From contig NZ_CP026363.1 in assembly GCF_004117055.1 (NCBI RefSeq), forward strand, positions 2,782,001 through 2,846,000: a stretch of 64,000 nt of DNA. The letters run 5' to 3'. This DNA is from Brevibacillus agri (GTDB lineage Bacteria; Bacillota; Bacilli; Brevibacillales; Brevibacillaceae). Position 1 is the stretch's first letter. Each line of letters opens with the position of its first letter. Positions 7,864 to 16,599 of the stretch are shown here, piece by piece. Position numbers and translations under genes: made by a program. A model generated the notes under the pieces. The model did no database searches, had not been told where the DNA came from, and saw only the letters and a list, made by a program, of their open reading frames with translations.

Positions 7864-9339
7864 CTAATGCTCGTCGCGGGTGAGATTGCACTGCTGCAAA
7901 GGAATCACCTTTGTCTTTTTCACGAATTTATAGCCGAGCCAGAGCAGGAGGAACATGGGCAAGCCGATGTAGGAGACGAGAATGCCGTTCCAGTCGATCG
8001 TCTCGCCTGTGAATGCGCTGTAGTTTTGCCCGACGATAATCACCGTACAGAGAATGAAGGCGAACACGGGGCCAAACGGATACGCTTTTGCCCGATACGG
8101 CAAGTCGTTCAGATCGCGGCCTTGGGCGACATACGCCTTACGGAAGCGGTAGTGGCAAATAGCGATGCCGACCCAGGCGATGAACCCGGACATGCCGCTG
8201 GCGTTGAGCAGCCACATGTACACGACGCCGTCGCCAAACAGCGACGCCAGAAAAGCGAGCATGCCAACCGCCGTAGTCGCGTACAGCGCGCGTGTCGGGA
8301 TGCCTCGCGCGTTGATTTTGCGCAAAAACTTCGGGGCTTTGCCTTCCATCGCCAAAATCCACAGCATCCGCGCCGAGGCGTACATCCCGGAGTTGCCACA
8401 GGATAAAACGGACGTGAGAATTACTGCATTCATCACGGAGGCCGCGAACGCCAGCCCCGCTCTTTCATAGACGAGCGTGAAAGGGCTTACAGAAATGTTT
8501 TCCAAATCGCCGCTCATCAGGTTCGGGTCTGTGTACGGGATGAGCAGGCCGATGATTGCAATGGACAAAATGTAAAACAGCAAAATGCGCCAAAACACTT
8601 GCCGGATAGCTCGCGGCACGTTCACCCGCGGGTTTTCGCTTTCGCCAGCCGCGACACCGACCAGCTCGGTTCCCTGAAACGAGAAGCCCGCGACCATGAA
8701 CACGCCGATCATCGCCATAAAGCCGCCGTGAAACGGAGCGTCGCCGACCGTGAAGTTTTTAAAGCCGACCGCTTCGCCGCCCATGATGCCGACGATCATC
8801 ATCAGCCCGATCGCGATAAAGCAGATAATCGCAATCACTTTGATGAGTGCAAACCAGTATTCCCCTTCGCCGTATGCTTTGACGGAGAGGAAGTTCAGCG
8901 CGAACAAAAGTGCGAGAAACAACGCGCTCCACAGCAAGGAAGAGCTTTCCGGCAGCCAGAACTTCATGATGAGCGCGGCAGCGGAAATCTCCACGGCGAT
9001 CGTCACCGCCCAGTTGTACCAGTAGTTCCAGCCGAGCGCGAAGCCAAGCGCCGGATCGACGAAGCGGGAAGCGTACGAGCTAAACGACCCTGAAACGGGC
9101 AGGAACGTAGCCATCTCGCCCAGGCTTGTCATCAAAAAGTAAATCATGATGCAGATCAAGCCGTAAGCCGCAAGCGCACCGCCTGGCCCTGCGGAGTGGA
9201 TCGTCGAGCCGCTGGCGAGAAACAAGCCTGTACCGATGGAGCCGCCGATGGCAATCATCGACATGTGCCTTGCGCGCAGCCCTCTTTTCAACTCATACTG
9301 CTCTTTGTTCTCTCGTGTGTGCAGTGGAGTATGACTCAA
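7864..9339 (-). CDS. lysP: Lysine-specific permease
   Basis: A 491-residue amino acid-polyamine-organocation permease with twelve predicted membrane helices. Segments such as LRARHMSMIAIGGSIGTGLF near the N-terminus, FALGWNYWYNWAVTIAV, GFSFQGTELVGVAAGESE, and LNASGMSGFIAWVGIAICHY near the C-terminus follow E. coli LysP almost position for position. This supports proton-coupled lysine uptake at the cytoplasmic membrane. The start is a TTG with AAGGGGG upstream. The leader is only about 140 bases and shows no recognisable lysine riboswitch. It is transcribed alone, with a terminator on each side. Confidence 0.88.
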   Translation of the reverse strand: MSHTPLHTRENKEQYELKRGLRARHMSMIAIGGSIGTGLFLASGSTIHSAGPGGALAAYGLICIMIYFLMTSLGEMATFLPVSGSFSSYASRFVDPALGFALGWNYWYNWAVTIAVEISAAALIMKFWLPESSSLLWSALFLALLFALNFLSVKAYGEGEYWFALIKVIAIICFIAIGLMMIVGIMGGEAVGFKNFTVGDAPFHGGFMAMIGVFMVAGFSFQGTELVGVAAGESENPRVNVPRAIRQVFWRILLFYILSIAIIGLLIPYTDPNLMSGDLENISVSPFTLVYERAGLAFAASVMNAVILTSVLSCGNSGMYASARMLWILAMEGKAPKFLRKINARGIPTRALYATTAVGMLAFLASLFGDGVVYMWLLNASGMSGFIAWVGIAICHYRFRKAYVAQGRDLNDLPYRAKAYPFGPVFAFILCTVIIVGQNYSAFTGETIDWNGILVSYIGLPMFLLLWLGYKFVKKTKVIPLQQCNLTRDEH

Positions 9340-9518
9340 TATGATGCCCCCTTTTTTACAGCGAATGAAAATTTATAATATTCAGGTTACAAATAGGATA
9401 GTTGATTTGGAGCCGATAATCTATTCGACGGGGTGTCATAAAAATGGGAGTGATTATTATCCAACATGTACAAAAATCCCCTTTTTCCTCACTGGGAATT
9501 GGCTGCTGTCCATGCACA

Positions 9519-9562
9519 TAAAAAAGCAGAGCAGCCGTTGTCGGGACGGCGCTCTGCTTTTG
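9519..9562 (-). terminator. Terminator of the Ser/Thr kinase gene
   Basis: AAAGCAGAGC / GCTCTGCTTT stem extended by AGCCGT / ACGGCG pairing. The T-run is on the minus strand, just after the kinase stop. Confidence 0.85.
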
Positions 9563-9568
9563 CCGGGG

Positions 9569-10417
9569 TCATGTTTGCTGCGGGCGACTCTCGCTGCGCT
9601 CGTGGCGTTGCAAGTACAGCGCAAGCTCCTGCAGCCATTCGCGAACGCTGCCATAAGGCTCGTCCATCTGGAGCAGCTTGCGAATCATGCTGCGGATTTC
9701 TGGAGACAGCGCTAGCTCCTCCTCCCAACTGCGTTCCGGCGCGCCTTCCTCGGGAGAGTAGCCGGAATAGAGCAAAAACAGGAAAAAGTGCCCAAGCGCA
9801 TACAAATCGCTGGCAGGCGCCACTTCGCGCTTCAACTGTTTTTCCGACGGATAGGCGCTGAGCGATTCGGCCATGTACGTCGGCTTGTCGCCGATGAACC
9901 GCGCCAGCCCGAAGTCGATCAAATACGGCTGTCCGTCCTGCCAGATGACGTTTGGAATGCGCACATCGCGGTGGATCAGCCCCTGGTCGTGCAGATGGGC
10001 AACGAGTTGGCCGATCTGCTGCATGTAGCGGGCGCACTCGTACTCATCCACTGCGATGCCGCGCTCGAACAGCATCTCCTCCAAAGTAGGCCCTGACAAA
10101 TACGTCATCACGAGAAACGAGTCTTTGCGATACGTAAAGGCGTCCAGGCAGCGAGGAAATTGCGGATGGGACAAGGAGGACAGCACCTTGCGCTCATACG
10201 CTTGCATGGCCGCTCCCTTTGGCGTATGGCGCAGGCTGGGCTTGACCTGCTTGAGCACGACCTGTTCTCCTGTAGGCGTGTGGGTGGCGAGATAGGCGAT
10301 TCCGTAGCTGCCCATCCCGAGTACGTGCTGAATGTTATAAGCGCCGATCGTCGTGCCCGGGCGATAGGGCTTGTCCAGGAAGGTGTTCGTCCACCATTCT
10401 TTTACGTGCGTCCACAT
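9569..10417 (-). CDS. Eukaryotic-type serine/threonine protein kinase
   Basis: A 282-residue cytoplasmic kinase without a transmembrane helix or sensor domain. The second in-frame ATG is used because AGGAGG lies eight bases before it. It has the glycine loop GMGSYG (34-39), the ATP-anchoring Lys (about 56), HRD (149-151) with catalytic Asp151, and DFG (168-170). In the catalytic loop, HRDVRIPN has Arg where most Ser/Thr kinases have Lys, which is seen mostly in other kinase groups. Size and lack of PASTA repeats recall B. subtilis YbdM rather than PrkC. Divergent from the DUF3900/DUF1444 pair. Confidence 0.87.
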   Translation of the reverse strand: MWTHVKEWWTNTFLDKPYRPGTTIGAYNIQHVLGMGSYGIAYLATHTPTGEQVVLKQVKPSLRHTPKGAAMQAYERKVLSSLSHPQFPRCLDAFTYRKDSFLVMTYLSGPTLEEMLFERGIAVDEYECARYMQQIGQLVAHLHDQGLIHRDVRIPNVIWQDGQPYLIDFGLARFIGDKPTYMAESLSAYPSEKQLKREVAPASDLYALGHFFLFLLYSGYSPEEGAPERSWEEELALSPEIRSMIRKLLQMDEPYGSVREWLQELALYLQRHERSESRPQQT

Positions 10418-10462
10418 AGCCGCTTCTCCTCCTGTTGTCATCTTACCACGAATGGAAAAAGC

Positions 10463-10493
10463 CTGACCTTTTTTCGTGCAGGTTTGCTATAAT
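10463..10493 (+). promoter_or_regulatory. Sigma-A-type promoter of the DUF3900 gene
   Basis: CTGACC at 10463-10468, a 19-base spacer ending TTTGC, and TATAAT at 10488-10493. The TG two bases before the -10 box makes it an extended -10 promoter, compensating for the spacing. The ATG follows 34 bases later. Confidence 0.7.
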
Positions 10494-10526
10494 CAGGTTC
10501 GGTACATGTAGACAGGAGCGACGAGT

Positions 10527-11645
10527 ATGAATTTTATCATTGACTGGTTATCCTTTTATTTGATTGAACAGCCTGAGGAAGAAGACGGCATCAAGCAGGT
10601 GCGCATGACGCGCTACCTGGGCCATGATGAATATCAGCGCAGCGAGCTTCGTGACTTTTTGGACGGGGAGTTTGCCCGCATCGCCAAACGCAAGGTCGAA
10701 ATGAATCCGAAGACGGAAGGGACGCCGACCAAGCTCGGCCAATTCGTGGTGGAGCCGGGACATCCGCTCGACTCCAATCCGAACTACGCGCTGCTGAACC
10801 GCTTGCTTGCGGCCGAGACGCCCGGCGAGAGCAAGGAGCCGTGCCAGGAGCTGGTGCAGTCGTACTTGCGGACCTCGCAGGTGCGGGGCGGCGTGCTGAT
10901 TGTCGTGCGCACGCGCCTGGAGCTGCTTGATGAGCGCTACGTGTTTATTTTGAAATGCGATTTTGAACAGAAAACAGCAGTCATTACGGATGAAAAGAGC
11001 CTGATTTCCAATGTGCGTATGGCAATCAATGCGAAAAACATGAAGTCGCTGATGTATCCGTACATGATCGAATCCGGGATGAACGATCCGTATCATGTGA
11101 AAATCCATCAGTTTTCCCATGCGCGCTACTTCGAGGAATTTTTGCGCTTTATTGAATATCCGCAAACGGTGACGCAACTCGTCTCCGATGAGGTCATTTC
11201 CTTGGCCCGTCAGCATATCGAATACACGTATCCTGAGGAATCCGAGGAAAGGGTGCGGGAGGAAGAAGCGATCGAACTGATCGCAGCAAGCCCGAAGCGG
11301 GAGCTGGCGGAGAAGTGGGAGCACGAGACGGTCATGGAAGCGATGCACATCATTACGGACCGCCAGCCGGAAGTCGAACTGAAATTCAAGCTCGATCACA
11401 TGCAAATTCGCACGCTGCTCGCCGATTACGGCTCGAATTTGCACATTGCCAAGGTGAACGGACGGTATTTGGTCGTGTTGGAGGGGGAGCAGCTCCAGTT
11501 TGAGCGGGGAGTGTCTCCGGTGGAGTTTGCGAAGCCAAAATCATTGGCCGAGGTCGTCAAGGAGATCGAGGAGCGCAGCAGCCACTACGCCCAGCCAATG
11601 GTCAGCATGCCAAGCGCCGTCGACGATACACCGCCTTGGGACTAA
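10527..11645 (+). CDS. DUF3900 family protein
   Basis: A 372-residue soluble protein. It starts NFIIDWLSFYLIEQPE and contains SQVRGGVLIVVRTRLELLDERYVF, a following FEQKTAVITDEKSL strand, and a segment DPYHVKIHQFSHARYFEEF. These match what I recall of DUF3900, a family of unknown function confined mainly to Bacillales. A long acidic helix (about 225-260) follows, then a compact C-terminal domain. The next gene starts 21 bases downstream, so the pair forms an operon. No catalytic motif was recognised. Confidence 0.65.
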   Translation: MNFIIDWLSFYLIEQPEEEDGIKQVRMTRYLGHDEYQRSELRDFLDGEFARIAKRKVEMNPKTEGTPTKLGQFVVEPGHPLDSNPNYALLNRLLAAETPGESKEPCQELVQSYLRTSQVRGGVLIVVRTRLELLDERYVFILKCDFEQKTAVITDEKSLISNVRMAINAKNMKSLMYPYMIESGMNDPYHVKIHQFSHARYFEEFLRFIEYPQTVTQLVSDEVISLARQHIEYTYPEESEERVREEEAIELIAASPKRELAEKWEHETVMEAMHIITDRQPEVELKFKLDHMQIRTLLADYGSNLHIAKVNGRYLVVLEGEQLQFERGVSPVEFAKPKSLAEVVKEIEERSSHYAQPMVSMPSAVDDTPPWD

Positions 11646-11666
11646 ACGAAGGGGGGGACTACCGCC

Positions 11667-12257
11667 ATGCAGGAAAAAGGACTGACTCTGATCGGGCAGG
11701 AAAAAAACGTGTACCCTGTCTTGCGCCATGCCTCCATCGCAGAAAAATTCCCTGGTCGCTTCGTCGTCCGGGAGCACACAGCAGATACGCGCGTGCTGTA
11801 TGCGCTTGACCGTGGCGAAGGCTACGCGCTGATTGAGACGGGCATGCTCGCTCAGGTCGGTTGGACAAACGAACAGCTCCACCAGTACGCGATGGACAAT
11901 TTGCAAAAGCTGCCGTACACGGTGAAAACGCAGGAAGTGGCGGGCAACCGGATTCATTTTATCAGCCCGCTGGACGGCTACGCGGCAAGCCGGATTCTCC
12001 TGGACTCTCTGCTGCGCCGGTTTGACCAAGAAAAACGTGGAGACTCGCTCGGCGTGGCCATTCCGCATCAGGATGTGCTGATCGTAGCGGACATGACCGG
12101 GGAAGTCGGCGCGAACTTGCTCGCCCGCCTGACCTACGATTTTGCCTCCAAAGGCCAGGTGCCGATTGCCGTGTTGCCGTTTTTTTGGGAGGATGGAGAG
12201 TTGACACCGTTTCTCGTCGTCTCGCACGACAAAGACAGCAAGCCGAATAACAAGTAG
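11667..12257 (+). CDS. DUF1444 (YtpQ-like) protein
   Basis: A 196-residue cytoplasmic protein starting at an ATG preceded by a GGGGGG tract. The pattern of WTNEQLHQYAMDNLQ, then a short domain, then SPLDGYAASRILLDSLL and SLGVAIPHQDVLIVADM corresponds to the conserved helices and strand of the YtpQ/DUF1444 family (function unknown), although it is shorter than B. subtilis YtpQ. Second gene of the operon with the DUF3900 protein, ended by a strong terminator. Confidence 0.65.
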   Translation: MQEKGLTLIGQEKNVYPVLRHASIAEKFPGRFVVREHTADTRVLYALDRGEGYALIETGMLAQVGWTNEQLHQYAMDNLQKLPYTVKTQEVAGNRIHFISPLDGYAASRILLDSLLRRFDQEKRGDSLGVAIPHQDVLIVADMTGEVGANLLARLTYDFASKGQVPIAVLPFFWEDGELTPFLVVSHDKDSKPNNK

Positions 12258-12258
12258 A

Positions 12259-12285
12259 AAGCGCGAGGGGCTCTCGCGTTTTTTG
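12259..12285 (+). terminator. Terminator of the DUF3900/DUF1444 operon
   Basis: CGCGAG / CTCGCG hairpin with a tight loop followed by TTTTTT. Confidence 0.88.
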
Positions 12286-12424
12286 TTTTGCAGCCGGGCA
12301 AGCAGGGGTTAATGCAGGCTCTAGCGGTCGAAGTTTGTTGCTTTTTTTGTCTGAGTTATCTTGTGGTAGAATCTGACTGGAAGCAAAAATTGCCAGGCAG
12401 GTCTGAAAAAGGGAGCGTCACTAT

Positions 12425-13345
12425 ATGCACATGCGCAACTTCATGATTGGCCAATACGGTCAATTCGATCACAAAAAGTACAAACGAGACTTTAAAAAAG
12501 GGTTTTACGGAATCGAGGCGTGTCTGCTTGCCGCAGAAGAAGACGTTCAAACCTTGCAGCGGGAAGCGCAAGTTAAAGGTTTTCAGATCGGCGTTCATTT
12601 TCCCCTCAGGGCGGGAGAATCTCCATTCAGGGACGCGTTGTTCATGCACCCCGATGATGGACTGCGAAGCGAAGCATTTGCGCTTGTCGAGCGCGAATTG
12701 CAGTACATGCAAGTGCTCAAGCCCGTTTATGTTTTGTTCCATTATCCAAAGCCCGTCATTTTGGACGATCGCGTCGACTGGCAAGAGTGGCGCTTTGCAG
12801 ACGCCAGCGAGTACGTTTTTGAATCGGAATATTCAATTTCCGCTTTTGTGGAAAGAAGCGAGAGGTTGTTTGCTTGGCTAAGCGAAAAGGGAGAGGCGTA
12901 TCAGTTTGTCCCCGTCTTGGAATTTGATGCGCTCAATCGGTACGTATATGAGACAGATGTGGTAGAAAAACTGCTTATGAAATAACCGAAGATCAAGCTG
13001 TGCCTGGACAGCGGCCGACTATTTTTGCAAGACAAAATCGACCCGCACTTCGATTCGAGGCGAGTGGTGAAGATGTATGCGAAATACGCCTGGAGTCTCC
13101 ATCTGTGGACGATGAAAGCGACGGATGTTTTTTCCCACAATCATTATCCTGTGCTGCCAGCCTGTAAGCCTGAATTTGGCTGGGCGCCAATCGAAGACTA
13201 CTTGCGGATTGTGAGGGAGATAAACTCGGATGTCAAAATTATGTTCGAGCATCGCTCCGAGCTGATCGACGACAAGCAACTGATGACCTGCTACACCTGG
13301 GTGGAACAACTGCTGTACGGGGAACGGGAGCGGGCCGATAGCTAA
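12425..13345 (+). pseudogene. TIM-barrel sugar phosphate isomerase/epimerase-like gene, interrupted by an in-frame stop
   Basis: One reading frame of 307 codons is broken by a TAA at 12983-12985 and otherwise stays open to the TAG/TAA end at 13345 without any frame change. The first half (RNFMIGQYGQFDHKKYKRDF, GIEACLLAAEEDV, GVHFPLR, YVLFHYPKP, VPVLEFDALNRY) and the second (KIKLCLDSGRLFLQDKI, WSLHLWTMK, DVKIMFEHRSEL) together give the strand order, with His and Glu at strand ends, of the xylose isomerase-like/AP endonuclease 2 barrel. Residues around the stop read EKLLMK-stop-PKIKLCLD, so TAA probably replaced a Tyr codon (KYPKIKLCLD). The first part alone would give 186 residues and about half a barrel. 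Confidence 0.75.
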
Positions 13346-13351
13346 GCCAAT

Positions 13352-14290
13352 CTACTCGCCAAGCAACAACTCCACAAACCGTCCCGCCTCGTGAATCAGC
13401 CAGTAGGGCTGCCGCGGTCCGTATATGTACAGGTCTGTCGCAACAGTAAGCATGTTGCGCACACGCTGCTCATCTCCCATCATGCGGGCACACACGCCCA
13501 TGACCATCCACGGATACGTGTCGCCAGTCACAAACGCATCGAAGCGAGGAAATGCTTTCGTTATCCGCTCATAGAGCATGGAGGGGACTGTAGGCTCGCA
13601 CAAGCTGTACACAATTGGAAACGCCTGTGAGGTGATATCTGGATACCATTTTCGCCAGCCGGGATGGGAGCGGTCGTACATCGCGTACGAACGGCGCAGG
13701 CGGCTGTACATGCCGGCAATTCCGGCCTTGCAGGCGGCGGCGCGCACAGAAGCCTCCTGTGCCAGCAGCGCATTGCCGAGCGAGGCAAACAAGTAGTGCG
13801 CGTCATCCAGTCCTTTAGCGACCTCGCAATTGTCCATCAAATATTTGACGCGAAACGAATGTTTGGCCCAGGTCAGGCCGTCTGTTTGCTGCAGCCGGGC
13901 AATCCCTTGCAGCAAGTACGCGAGCACGTCCTGATTGGCTTCGAGCCAGGAGCAATCGCCTGTGCTGCGGGTCCACTCCGCGACGACAGAGAAAAAAGTC
14001 GCGTGGTAGCTGTCTTCGCTGTCGGCTGTCCCCGTGTCGAGCTCTTGTCCGCGATCGAGGCGAAAGTCGTTGATGTAACCGTCCGCATTCAAATGCTGCA
14101 CATACCAATCCATGTAAGAGCGGACCGCCTCCCACTCTTGCAGCCGGACAAGCGCGATCAAGGCCAGATTGGTAAAATACGGATTGATCTGATCCCGGCC
14201 AGGTCCCAGCCGAAAAGCCCCGCCGGGAAGCTGGCAGGACAAAAGATAGTCACGTTGATGGGCAAGCAGGTCGCTGCGGGCGTCGTACAT
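13352..14290 (-). CDS. Six-hairpin glycosidase-like protein
   Basis: A 312-residue soluble protein with repeated helical pairs and aromatic-rich turns (LLSCQLPGGAFRLGPG, NPYFTNLALIALVRL, YPDITSQAFPIVYSL, FVTGDTYPWMVMGV). The N-terminal LPGGAF and the later ED-SYHATFFSVV segment recall alpha/alpha six-hairpin glycosidases that act on oligosaccharides. No signal peptide is present, so a cytoplasmic substrate would be expected. Catalytic residues cannot be assigned with confidence. It follows the DUF2515 gene by 19 bases and is probably co-transcribed. Confidence 0.5.
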   Translation of the reverse strand: MYDARSDLLAHQRDYLLSCQLPGGAFRLGPGRDQINPYFTNLALIALVRLQEWEAVRSYMDWYVQHLNADGYINDFRLDRGQELDTGTADSEDSYHATFFSVVAEWTRSTGDCSWLEANQDVLAYLLQGIARLQQTDGLTWAKHSFRVKYLMDNCEVAKGLDDAHYLFASLGNALLAQEASVRAAACKAGIAGMYSRLRRSYAMYDRSHPGWRKWYPDITSQAFPIVYSLCEPTVPSMLYERITKAFPRFDAFVTGDTYPWMVMGVCARMMGDEQRVRNMLTVATDLYIYGPRQPYWLIHEAGRFVELLLGE

Positions 14291-14309
14291 AGAGGTGTGG
14301 CCTCCATTC

Positions 14310-15365
14310 TCAGGTGAGCGTTGTCACCAATTTTACGCCGTATTCCATCCAGTGCAAAGCCCGCATGTACGAGGCGGCGTCAATCGCAGGCAGTTGTGCG
14401 GGCTTTTCCACCTCCTGATGCCATTTTTCGTCCCGGAACCAGTCGACGCCATCGGCGGGCGCGTGCTCGACGTCAGCCCAGACGGCGTGCAAGGAGGGAC
14501 TGTACAGCTTGGGCTGTCCGGGCATTAGCTGGTCGCCCTCCAGTCGCAGCTCGTAGCCTTTGTCCGCTTGCCCCGAGCGGCGGCGCGGGGTAAACAGATG
14601 CGGCCAATAGTCTGCGCGCGAGCCGGTATGCGGGATGCGCGTGCAAAACGTGCGCATTTTTTCCAGCCGCTGGCGATCTGCGAACAAAAGCTGGTACAAA
14701 GTCTTCCCGATGGCGATGCGCTGGATGAGATCCGGAAAATGATGGACGTTCACTCCGGCGATACTCAGTCTTTTGTCAGTAGGGTGCGCCTTGTAGGGAA
14801 ACAAAATCTGGTTGAGAGAAAAAAGCGATTGCGTAAAAAACGCATACGTGGAAAAAATGCGTTTCATCGTAAACGGTTTATGTACGACGCGCTGCTCAAT
14901 GTACTGCTGTTCGTTGACGATCAGGGCGCGCGTGAGCCGCGAGCTGTCGCCTGACGCGAGGAACTCCTGCCAGTACGGCTGCATGAATACGGAGACGCCA
15001 AGTGGTGCGAGCAGCGAAGTCAAATCCTCGCCACGCCGCTTCATCTCGGCATACAGGAGCAGTTGCGGGTAGGCATCGTAAAAAATCAGCCAGTTGCTTC
15101 GTTCCAGCATCCAGAAAAACGGCTCGATTTCCGCTTCGTCCAAGATGGCGGGAAGCCATTCGCCTTTCAAATCGGTCATGTTCCAACCGCCGTTGCGCGA
15201 GACGAGGTGGGCGAGCAGCGCCCAGTGGACTTCCTCATGCTGGCGGTAAAAATTGAGATACGCCTGGGTGCGGGTGACGTTGTTGCGGTTGGCGATGTCC
15301 GTTTGCCGCCTGATCTGGGCGACGAGTCCTTGGTGGTCGAGAGAAGTAATCGTTGTCATGGTCAT
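14310..15365 (-). CDS. DUF2515 (YppC-like) protein
   Basis: A 351-residue protein. The ATG at 15365 is preceded by AAGGAG. The N-terminal block NNVTRTQAYLNFYRQHEEVHWA followed by LVSRNGGWNMTDLKG is diagnostic for DUF2515, a family of unknown function found across Bacillales and represented by B. subtilis YppC. The rest is largely helical with several Trp/Tyr-rich stretches and no obvious membrane segment. First gene of a two-gene unit with the six-hairpin-like protein. Confidence 0.8.
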   Translation of the reverse strand: MTMTTITSLDHQGLVAQIRRQTDIANRNNVTRTQAYLNFYRQHEEVHWALLAHLVSRNGGWNMTDLKGEWLPAILDEAEIEPFFWMLERSNWLIFYDAYPQLLLYAEMKRRGEDLTSLLAPLGVSVFMQPYWQEFLASGDSSRLTRALIVNEQQYIEQRVVHKPFTMKRIFSTYAFFTQSLFSLNQILFPYKAHPTDKRLSIAGVNVHHFPDLIQRIAIGKTLYQLLFADRQRLEKMRTFCTRIPHTGSRADYWPHLFTPRRRSGQADKGYELRLEGDQLMPGQPKLYSPSLHAVWADVEHAPADGVDWFRDEKWHQEVEKPAQLPAIDAASYMRALHWMEYGVKLVTTLT

Positions 15366-15437
15366 GAATGCTCCTTGCCTTTTGCCATTGGAACAGGCCA
15401 GCGAGGGGAAATGGGGAAATGCTTTAGTTGTTGAGAG

Positions 15438-15475
15438 GGTGAAAAAAGCAGGTCATGAAAAACGACCCGCTTTCG
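15438..15475 (-). terminator. Terminator of the 46-residue gene
   Basis: AGCGGGTC / GACCTGCT stem (one mismatch) with a T-run on the minus strand, directly after the stop at 15478. Confidence 0.65.
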
Positions 15476-15477
15476 TT

Positions 15478-15618
15478 TCAACCAATCATTTCCAGGACCA
15501 GAAGCCGAACGAGCAATTTTTCCTTGGCTTCTTCCCACGATTTGGCGAAGATGACAACATGCTCGGATTGAAACTGGGTTTCTGCGACAAACATGCCGTC
15601 CTGTTCGTAAATGTTCAT
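15478..15618 (-). CDS. 46-residue protein of unknown function
   Basis: The frame starts at an ATG with AAAGGAC nine bases upstream and encodes a short beta-hairpin plus helix (MFVAETQFQSEHVVIFA, then SWEEAKEKLLVRLL). Such a small mixed alpha/beta unit looks folded rather than random, and a terminator follows. No family was recognised. It is divergent from the HesB-like gene. Confidence 0.6.
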   Translation of the reverse strand: MNIYEQDGMFVAETQFQSEHVVIFAKSWEEAKEKLLVRLLVLEMIG

Positions 15619-15721
15619 AGATGATCGTCCTTTCCGCTGCCTTTCAAGCATTGTATGCTATCATCAGAGAGATGATGCATACAAAAGTGCTGGAAAAAGC
15701 AAGCAGGAAGGTGGAAACACG

Positions 15722-16030
15722 GTGAGAATCAAGCTGACGAAGGAAGCTGTAGACCAATTGCAAAAAGCGACGCGACCGGTGCGGATCAACGGCGAGCTGG
15801 TAGGCGGCTGTGGAATGACGGTCGAATACGCGCTCTGGCTCGATGAGGCGACACCGCAGGATCAGGTGATACAGGTCGAGGGGATGACGCTGTTGCTCGA
15901 CCCGGAGACGATCGCGTACATCGGCTCGGAGGCGCTGACGATTGACTACCGTCCGCAGCAAGGCTTTCGCCTGGTCACGCCTGAGCAAATCGTGGCTTAC
16001 GGCCTGTCGCTCAAAGAGCGCTGGGGCTGA
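15722..16030 (+). CDS. HesB/IscA-like protein (Fe-S biogenesis fold)
   Basis: A 102-residue protein, the size of A-type Fe-S carriers, starting at a GTG with GGAAGGTGG upstream. It begins RIKLTKEAVDQLQ and has GGCGMTVEYALWLDE at about 28-42, then LLLDPETIAYIGSEALTIDYRP and a C-terminal GFRLVTP. The overall strand pattern is that of the Fe-S_biosyn fold. Canonical IscA has three cysteines, and here only the first-motif Cys is present, so it is probably one of the Cys-poor HesB-like paralogues found in Bacillales and may not carry a cluster. Confidence 0.65.
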   Translation: MRIKLTKEAVDQLQKATRPVRINGELVGGCGMTVEYALWLDEATPQDQVIQVEGMTLLLDPETIAYIGSEALTIDYRPQQGFRLVTPEQIVAYGLSLKERWG

Positions 16031-16035
16031 CGTTT

Positions 16036-16485
16036 TTACTTGGGCAAAAATTGCAGGATGAACGCGAGAATCCCGGCAGCGATGAGCGGGCCGACTGCGA
16101 CGCCGCGGAAAAACGTGACGCCGATGATCGTTCCGAAAAGCAGTCCCGTGACGATCAACGGATTGCCAGCCATCAGCGCCGTTCCTTTTCCCGCCAGATA
16201 GGCGACGAACACGCCGATGACGACGGCCAGCACCGTTTGCCAGTGGGTGAACAGGTCCAGCATGGAGGCGGGAGTGATTTTTCCGCTCGCAAGCGGCGTG
16301 AGAATGCCGATCGTCAAAATGATGATGCCAATCTGCAAGCCATGCTGCTCAAGCACCGGGAAAAACCGTTCCAGCGACAGAAGCCGCATCAGCAAAAGAA
16401 GCGCTACCGCGATCGAGACGGTCGCATTATTTCCCACGATGCCGAGCGCAAGCAAAAGCAGCAGCGCAAGATTGATGACGTCCAT
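16036..16485 (-). CDS. DUF441 (YtwI-like) membrane protein
   Basis: A protein of 149 residues with about five hydrophobic helices. LLALGIVGNNATVSIAVALLLL, QIGIIILTIGILTPLASGKI and VAYLAGKGTALMAGNP match DUF441, a small integral membrane family of unknown function. The frame is open upstream to an ATG at 16572, but that codon lies inside the yfhH terminator; family length points to the ATG at 16485 even though its ribosome site is weak. The stop is five bases from that of the converging HesB-like gene. Confidence 0.78.
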   Translation of the reverse strand: MDVINLALLLLLALGIVGNNATVSIAVALLLLMRLLSLERFFPVLEQHGLQIGIIILTIGILTPLASGKITPASMLDLFTHWQTVLAVVIGVFVAYLAGKGTALMAGNPLIVTGLLFGTIIGVTFFRGVAVGPLIAAGILAFILQFLPK

Positions 16486-16552
16486 GGCGATTGTGCTCGC
16501 TTTCGTTTTTGCCAGTAGTATATCCAGACGCGGCAGGGCTCGTGTTCGGCCA

Positions 16553-16598
16553 ACAAAAAAAGAGATCAGCATGCTCGTCGGCGCTGATCTCTTTTTTC
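16553..16598. terminator. Terminator between yfhH and DUF441 gene
   Basis: AGAGATCAGC / GCTGATCTCT stem with T-runs on both strands. It limits where the DUF441 gene can start. Confidence 0.88.
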
Positions 16599-16599
16599 G

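Noticed and set aside
9340..9518. Possible lysine riboswitch upstream of lysP
   Set aside because: The leader is too short, and the conserved L-box segments were not found.
16486..16572. Upstream ATG for the DUF441 gene
   Set aside because: It lies inside the yfhH terminator hairpin, and the added residues are not part of the family.
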